Source: Rhyacichthys aspro | Taxonomy: Eukaryota > Chordata > Actinopteri > Gobiiformes > Rhyacichthyidae | Length of the DNA: 64,000 nucleotides | Assembly (NCBI GenBank): GCA_036850595.1 | Contig: CM072156.1 | Coordinates: forward strand, 6,689,441 to 6,753,440 | Reading direction: 5' to 3' | In this document: positions 57,401 through 64,000 of the stretch, one piece after another | Layout: each line of letters opens with the position of its first letter | Position numbering within the stretch: the first letter of the stretch is position 1 | Notes under the pieces: generated by a model | What the model was told of the DNA's origin: nothing | What the model saw: only the letters and a program-made list of their open reading frames with translations | Databases searched by the model: none | Program-made: the position numbers and the translations under genes

Positions 57401-59217
57401 TATAGTTCTCCAGAGAGCACTTAAACTACTCTATGATGCCTTTAAGTAGCTGTTTTATGCTGCAGGCTTTAGAAATACCTAATATAAATCCTATGCTCTT
57501 GTTGCAGTGACTGTGCAGTAATATTTTGCCACTGTGAAATATTAGTCACCCAAAGCAGCACAGCACTCTTTACTTCTTCGTACGTGTTTCTGTTGTCTGC
57601 CTTTAGGGAAACTCGCTTCAGGAGTTTCACACTGATCCTGCTCCACGAAGAGTTTTCTCGTGGGCGTGGCCTGGAAGTGGGCGCCAGGGCTTGGAGGCGG
57701 AGCCAGAACGTCCTCCTTTTCTTTTGTGACGTTGACATTAACTTTACAGCAGACTTCCTCACTTCCTGTCGTCTCAATGCAGAACCTGGTGAGACTTAAT
57801 TATACTTCCATCCAGGAGCGGATCTATCATGTCAGTGATAAATCCTGAGAGTGATTCCTGAGGGGAAGGGCTAAAGTGTTATATGTGCCACTGGACCAAT
57901 GGTGGAAAGTATTGTCACATGACCCAAATAATACCCATCTACAAGTAAAAGTACAAAATAATGAATTATAAATACCCATCGAATCAAATTTTATGTCTGG
58001 TGGGGTTTAGGTCAAATCTAGACCAAATACCTTTAGACATCAGCTATAAACACATTAAAGGATTACTGGGTCACATTTTTTACTAACGTTATTTAAATAC
58101 AGGGGCCTTAATGCAGCAATCTGTCAAGGGTCGTCTAAAAGAAAAGTAGATGAAATGCACAGAAAAAGTGAGGCAAAAATGGGTAACTAATGGACGCCAT
58201 ATCAAACAACATGGCCCATTTTCTACATGTTGTAAAAAAACAAGAAGGATAAAGTTGACATTAATCAATGGTTACATTTTAACTACTACTACTACTACTA
58301 CTACTTTTGAATATAAATAAGTAAATTTCATGGCTTAAATCATACTTTAAAATGTGCTCAAAAAGTACAAATTAACCAAAAATATCTACTTATAAAATGT
58401 AACTTAAATAGTGCATGTGACTCATGAAGTTTGCCTGAATAAATGCAGCTAAACAAAACAACAAAAAGTCTTGTGCACATATAGCCTGACTGCATTTACA
58501 CTTACTTACAATGAGGGATTTAAGCTTATGTTTCCGCCACTACAATTTACCCACTAGTGAAAGAAATTTTAATGTAAAATGTTTATTGTTCTTACGTCTG
58601 TCCAGGTAAGAGAGTGTACTACCCTGTGCTCTTCAGTCAGTTCAATCCCTCCATCATCTACAGTAACCACACACACCCGCCGCCTGTTCAACAACAACTG
58701 GTTAGTAAAACATGTAAAGGCAAACTGTAAAGAGTAAGAAGTACGAATCACATGACATCTGTGTAATCTTTTCCTTTAGGTGATAAGAAAAGAATCCGGC
58801 TTCTGGAGAGACTTCGGGTTTGGTATGACATGTCAGTACAGGTCGGATTTCCTCAACATAGGTACAACATACACAGACACATCACATCACTGAAGACCCA
58901 CTGATTGGAAATTTAACCACAAGTGCATTCATTTTCTCCCAGGTGGCTTTGACCGGAGCATTAAAGGCTGGGGTCTGGAGGACGTGCATTTGTACAGGAA
59001 GTACCTCCACAGTAAGCTGATGGTGGTCCGCTCTCCGTCTCGAGGTCTTTTCCACCTGTGGCACGAGAAGAGCTGCGCGGACCAGCTTCCTCCGGACAAG
59101 TATAAGATGTGTATGCAGACCAAGGCCATGAGCGAGGCCTCTCACGGCCAGCTGGGGGAGCTCTTCTTCAAGCGGGAGATTGAGGCCCATTCAAAGCTGC
59201 ACAACAGAAGAACTTGA
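54477..59217 (+). CDS. csgalnact1: Chondroitin sulfate N-acetylgalactosaminyltransferase 1-like
   Basis: This Golgi type II membrane enzyme adds beta-1,4-GalNAc to the linkage tetrasaccharide and to growing chondroitin chains. Coding exons: 54477-54839, 54921-55021, 55274-55452, 56096-56312, 57158-57259, 57607-57788, 58606-58700, 58780-58861, 58943-59217. They join to 531 aa (human CSGALNACT1: 532). It has a short basic cytoplasmic tail (MFKRR), a signal anchor of about residues 10-32, a stem predicted to form a coiled coil (about 50-110), a donor-site DVD motif (362-364, FFCDVDINF), and the acceptor-side GFWRDFGFGMTCQYR and GWGLEDVHLYRKYL. The N-terminus, VYQLETGLT and QQDGRVHLTVVYFG favour type 1 over type 2, though RLNAEPGK is type 2-like. 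A fish duplicate (a/b) cannot be assigned. The motif at 450-454 is WGLED where the mammalian protein has WGGED. Confidence 0.9.
55453..56095 (+). repeat. csgalnact1 intron with dispersed CTTGGTCTTG-rich repeat, copy 2
   Basis: At about 55715-55960 GTCTTGGTCTTGAGG, TTGGTCTTGTCTCGTATG and CTCGGTCTTGGACGTCAAG occur in series, with inverted partners (GACCAACCAAAACC, CCAAGACCTC). The vocabulary is that of 37560-37720. No exon is present. Confidence 0.5.
58281..58305. repeat. (ACT)n microsatellite
   Basis: About eight ACT trinucleotides in the intron before csgalnact1 coding exon 7 (58606-58700). Confidence 0.9.
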
Positions 59218-62200
59218 TGAATATTTTGTAGACGTAGACTGAGACATACTGTGAAATTAGTTTTATTAGAATAACCTAAATGATGCCAACTGAATGTATT
59301 ATATTTTTGTGCTAATTAAAATGTAAAGTGTTGTTATGTTATCCTATCAACTTTTTCTTGGCATTTCTTTTCAAGTGGTCTTAAGACTAGGCCTAGAGCA
59401 GTGTTTTTCAGACTGACTATCAGTATTGTATTGTATTGTAGGTATAGTCCTAGTAAAGACCCATCAACTGACTATATTTACGTCTGTACTGCATTTAGAT
59501 GGACTAAACAGGGACTAAGGCCTTAACTGGGATTCAAATAAAAAATAATTGATGTCCCAATTTTACATTTTAATCTCTGAGACTTCCAAAGTACCACTAA
59601 AGAAAGCCGGAGGATCACCAAAGGTACATGCACCAACAAGAACAACAGACATAGGCATATTAGGCATATATACAAGAAGTTCAGTGCAGCCGAAATACTT
59701 CAGAGTCTGTAAAGAATGCATTTGTTTACTGTCAAGGGTCCAAATTACTACACACTATAATCATGTTGCTCTGGTGAAGTCCTAGGACAGGCCTGGGAAT
59801 GCCTCAGTTTACCCCGGAGGAGCTGGAGGAAGTGTCTGGGGAGAGGGAAGTCATGTCCTTGTGCTGACGTGGCCAAAGTGACAAAAAAAAAAAAAATAGC
59901 CCAATATAGTACATACAGTATAGGAATGAGCACATACATGTACTACTACTAACTAATATAACAAACAGATAACAGTTGTGTCTCCATTAGACCATATTAT
60001 TTTGACTTTAGAGTTGGCTTACAGTCTTTAATATACTGTCTGCATAAAAATATTTACTACCAAACTGCGTGTTTGGCCTCCATATCATTTATAGAATCAA
60101 GGATTACAGGTTTTTCCTCATACTGCATACTTCTTTTACCTCTTGTTTACAGGAAAACATGTCCTCAGTTCCTCATATCTGGTGTTAAATGAGAGCAGGA
60201 GGAATACACTTGTTTAAGAGGCAGCCTATGTTCAGTCAGGGTTAACTTCTTGTTCTTGTCTCTTCTGCCACTTAAATAGTTTCTGTTGACTCAGCACTAA
60301 TTATTGACAAGGGTTTAAAACTGGCCCCGTATCTTTTAGTAGTTTTGTCACTGAGTTAAGTATCATATAACATGCACTAGTCACTTGTCGTATTCCTTTT
60401 GCTGACTGATACACTCGTAAAAACATCACACCCATTTAAACAAAGGAGAAAAACGGACGAATACAAAAGTAAGTATGTTTGCAGATATAGGCTTACTCAT
60501 CAGGGAGTAACAGTCAACTCCAGGATAACTCTGGCTTTTAAATGAAGTCTAGACACCTGTTTCATAATGTCAGAATAAAATGTTGATAGGGAGCACTGTG
60601 TGGGTGTGCTCTTCAGATAAACAGGGAGACCATTCAAACTTATTAACATAACAAATATTGTCTGCTTTCTGCTTAGATAAAAATGAAGGTAATGAGGTAA
60701 ATGTGAATGTAAATGCAGATAAAAAAAAACCTCAGCAGTCCTCTATTGGATATTCCATCATGGCTATATAAACTTAAAACATACCACATTGACACATTTG
60801 GCACAAAAGCCTTTTTCATAATTTACTAGCACACATTCACATTGACATTAACAGATTAAAAATGCTTCTTTGATCTAAACAACAAAGGAAAATGGCTAAT
60901 AGTGGCAAACAGATGGTTAACAGATGGGCTGCAGGCATGCTCTTAGTGGGTCACGGGGAGTATAATTAAAAATGTGAAAAGTATTGTGTTCAGCCTCACA
61001 ATGTGAGAATTATTATGATAGACATGCACTGACTGAAGAGTTACATGTTAAATTTAAGTGATTGACAAGATTAAAGATTTGATTTGTAGACTTTAATATG
61101 TGTATGAAACCTTTTCATGTAAATATGACTAAAGGTGATAAAAAATATACGCCGTTAATGCTGTCATGAAATAATTTTTGATAAATGATCTGGAAAATTA
61201 GGTCCGAGATACAGAAGTGGCATATAGAGGAGTATATTTATGTAAGTAGCTACATGAAATACCATTAAATTATTGTATAAAAAAACAACATGTATAGCAT
61301 TTTAAACAATTTGTCAGATTTTCTGTTCTTGGGCCCTGAAACCTCATATTTCATGTATCATAATGACCTTCCCAACTCAACTATTGACAGGTTCATTGAC
61401 GAGGAGACCCTTCTTTAAATAGTGCCACAGCTGTAACCTTTTGTCTGTCAGGGCGGAGCGGCTGTGCATCAGCAGACCCCTGCCGTAAAGCAGCGCGATA
61501 GGACGAAAGTCTGCTGCTATTTTTCCATGTTGTGCTGCTTTCAGGTGCATCTCGGAAATAGCACGTTAGTCTTTTGTAGTAATGTTTTGATTTAATTCCT
61601 CCAAACAAGATAATTTAAACAATGGTTTGGTCTTAAATAAACTTTTTTCTTTCAATGTGGTCTAGGCTTGTGTTAGGACTGACTTTAAAATATAAATTAA
61701 GCAATTAACATGGATGCTACAAAAAGTGATGGGATTTACGCTTTTTAGTTAAAATGCAATCTTGACTCGATACGATACGTACTATTTCATAATAACAAAA
61801 CAAAAATAAACCTATAGGGCGTTTTAAACCCCACATAACGACATCATATTTCACAGAGACGAGTGTGTTTCCCATTTTTCCCAGGAGTCAGTGAAGGCAG
61901 CGTTAAGCCCGTCTAAAAAGAGTGCTGCTCAGTCCGTCCGCTGCCACTCACCGGTATTAGTCTCTGGTTTGGACCGGACTTTATTATGAGCTGAAGAAAC
62001 CACCGCTGTGTCCGTGTTATGATGAACTTTGAGACCTTAAACGGGTGAGAGGCTCTTGGTGTGTGCTGGTGTTAGAGTAGAAATAACCTTTAGTTGGATG
62101 TTTTCGTGACGTCTTAGCCCGTGAAGTTTCCCGTAGCCTTTTTTTGTTGGGACACTGCCCTTACCTACCCACTTGCGGAGTACCTCCAGTAGTGCAATGA

Positions 62201-62367
62201 CACTGGTGTTTTAATGAATTTTGTGCTCGAATAGCGAGACATATGCGCCAGATAGGCAGCGTCTGGTCTCGCCCAAACCGAGCCGGAGGACGCTTAGCAG
62301 GAGCGACAGTCGGAGGAGGATAATTTTCACACGGACCACACAACCGAAGAAGAAACGACGACGCAAC
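59218..62367. other. csgalnact1 3'UTR, intergenic region and plpp1-like leader
   Basis: An ATTAAA at 59315-59320 and an AATAAA at 59536-59541 are possible polyadenylation signals of csgalnact1. The middle (59.6-61.4 kb) is AT-rich with no recognised content. From about 61860 the CpG content rises and a candidate alternative first exon lies at 62021-62046. This part probably holds the promoter of the next gene. Confidence 0.5.
62021..62046 (+). other. Candidate alternative first exon ahead of plpp1-like gene
   Basis: An ATGATG opens MMNFETLN and runs into a good donor (GGTGAGAG, GT at 62047-62048). It lies in CpG-richer sequence about 320 bp before the plpp1-like first exon. It could be an alternative start, a leader exon, or chance. 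Confidence 0.25.
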
Positions 62368-62425
62368 ATGTTTGAAGCCTCAGGGATCCCGCTCATCCTC
62401 CTGGACATTTGCTGTCTTATACTGG
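62368..62425 (+). CDS. plpp1: Phospholipid phosphatase 1-like, first coding exon (partial gene)
   Basis: PLPP1 is a six-pass membrane ecto-phosphatase that removes phosphate from lysophosphatidic acid, phosphatidic acid and related lipids. Only the N-terminus is here: MFEASGIPLILLDICCLIL, ending in phase 1 at GTAAG. Human PLPP1 starts MFD, then LPYVALDVLCVLL, then Ala, so the length, the MF start, the LD and C positions and the split Ala codon all agree. This is the start of the first transmembrane helix. The PLPP2 and PLPP3 paralogues start differently. With one exon the identity remains provisional. Which fish duplicate this is cannot be told. Confidence 0.6.
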
Positions 62426-64000
62426 GTAAGCCCCCGCCTGCCCTCACCGCCTAAGCTCTTTAAAGTGAGCCACAGACTTTATTCTCCCTTTAAAATAAAC
62501 ACCAAACTTTTCGTAGGAGCTGTGTTTAGTGCAGTCTGGGGATTTATTTGCATTGGCACACCTGAAATAAATCTGACAAGATGGAAAATAGCACTGAAGT
62601 CCCACTCTGTGTTAAGCAAATCTGTGTTTGTAGTAGAGCTGCTGGATAATAAAAAACGTGATAAATTGTCATGACGACATTGAAGCGATAACGAAACAGC
62701 GATATTTTGATACCCATTTCGAAAAAGTTAAGTAAGTTTTATCAAAATCAAATATATAAAGAAATACAAGGATCCAGACTGACTTCTACTCATCAAAACT
62801 GGGGCTAAGAATAAACCAGAACTAAACCTGGGACTTTTTGAACTAATTTGATCTCATTGTGTTTAAGGTCTCTGATTGGAAAATGGCTGGATAATGATTC
62901 ATTAGCGATATTTTGTGCAGACATAATTTTAAGCTTCGTGTTTGGATCACAATCATATCTCAGTTGGCTACTTTGATTTGACAATGAAAGACATGTGATA
63001 CTTTGTGTGTGGAGATTCATTCAGTCATTCAGGTAATAACAAAATATTTTTAAATAAAAGGTGTAGACTGAAGCACAATCTTTCACCCATACACAACATT
63101 CTACTCCCAAATCCATGTCCGGATACTTTGTTTTAACCTTTTTTTTGCATGTGAGGCTTTGTAAAAGTGCCAGTCAGGACTTTGTACTTAAAGCTGTGGC
63201 GTGGTGTGATAATGCAGGGCAGGTTCAGGCACATTGCCCTACGCAGACATTTCCTATGTTTGATGTGCACTCACTTTGTTTAGTCATCGCCTTGTGGTTC
63301 TCTGCTGACTGTATGCAATCTGTGGCACAAATGCAACGCAGTCTAATTGTTAGGTCTCTGAAATGAATTAGTGTTTTATCTTGACAAGTCCTTCTCTTTA
63401 AAGGTTTCATCCTGTTAATGGTCTGTGTGGCATTATTCCACTCTTTCTTTTACTGAGACACAAAACAAAGGCAAGAACACAGCAGCAAAGCATTAGGATA
63501 CAAAAAAGAAAAAGAAAAGGGAAAACAAAACCCTAGGCTAAATGCAAAACAACTGGGAAACTGCCTGACTACATCAGATTACCCAGTCCATTAGAAAACA
63601 AACCAGTTCCCTTCACAGAAAAAAACATCCAGAAGTAGAATAATATGAGTGTGTTTTTCAACTCTTTCCTCTAAAACACCTCAAACAGATACTGACCTTA
63701 TCCTTATTGTCCTCTGATGTAATGCTATGTGCAAACAAACTGCCAACACCATGCCCCTGTAGGTTTTCCTGACCTGAATTCACTTATGTAACTCTATACT
63801 CTTGTGTCTGACTGAAATCTGCCCAGCCCTCTCTTAAAATCACCTCAGTATCTTATGTCAAAAAGTCATCTCATTCTCTTATGCTGTTGTTAGTTTTTAG
63901 TCACAGTTGCTTTCTATTTTCATGATCTTTTGATGTCAGACAGGCAAACACTGTTTCAGTTTCAAGTCTTTGTAATCCTCTCTTTTCTTCTCACCAGTCG
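62426..64000 (+). other. plpp1: plpp1-like intron 1 (partial)
   Basis: No second exon is present. A possible decayed hAT-like element lies at about 62636-62930. It has GAGCTGCTGGATAAT on the left, AGCGATATTTTGTGCAGACA on the right and GCGATA words between. The rest shows nothing recognisable. Confidence 0.45.

Overview
This is a stretch of a ray-finned (teleost) fish nuclear chromosome, with spliced vertebrate genes. Every gene called here was rebuilt from GT-AG exons whose phases join into a full-length or partial vertebrate orthologue. The base composition is AT-rich, introns are short to medium, and the interspersed repeats are of fish type: tRNA-derived SINEs, a hAT-like element and a CA-rich microsatellite load. 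Nothing prokaryotic or viral was recognised. I cannot name the species.

Layout, left to right: (1) first coding exon of ataxin-2 (atxn2, minus strand), running off the left edge; (2) mapkapk5 (plus), 14 coding exons, 471 aa, head-to-head with atxn2; (3) ostf1 (minus), 10 coding exons, 214 aa, tail-to-tail with mapkapk5; (4) nmrk1 (plus), 8 coding exons, 203 aa, head-to-head with ostf1 across about 1 kb; (5) ggh (plus), 9 exons, 317 aa; (6) rnf122 (plus), 6 exons, 155 aa, with two large introns; (7) a csgalnact1-type chondroitin GalNAc transferase (plus), 9 coding exons, 531 aa; (8) the first coding exon of a plpp1-like phospholipid phosphatase (plus), running off the right edge.

These are unrelated housekeeping or signalling genes, not one pathway: RNA-binding ataxin-2, a p38/ERK3-linked kinase, an SH3-ankyrin adaptor, NAD salvage, folate polyglutamate hydrolysis, an E3 ligase, glycosaminoglycan synthesis and a lipid phosphatase. 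From memory, the human orthologues lie on chromosomes 12q24 (ATXN2, MAPKAPK5), 9q21 (NMRK1, OSTF1), 8 (GGH, RNF122, CSGALNACT1) and 5q11 (PLPP1). The window therefore joins several small conserved syntenic blocks.

I found no convincing new biological system. The observations most worth a second look are: a 21/42-bp minisatellite in rnf122 intron 2 that repeats a CRE-like octamer about ten times; an ataxin-2 first exon with no polyglutamine tract and an overlapping upstream ORF; a triplicated repeat block after ggh; a WGLED motif in the csgalnact1 enzyme; and a CpG-bearing, repeat-poor part of rnf122 intron 1 with a perfect CRE palindrome.
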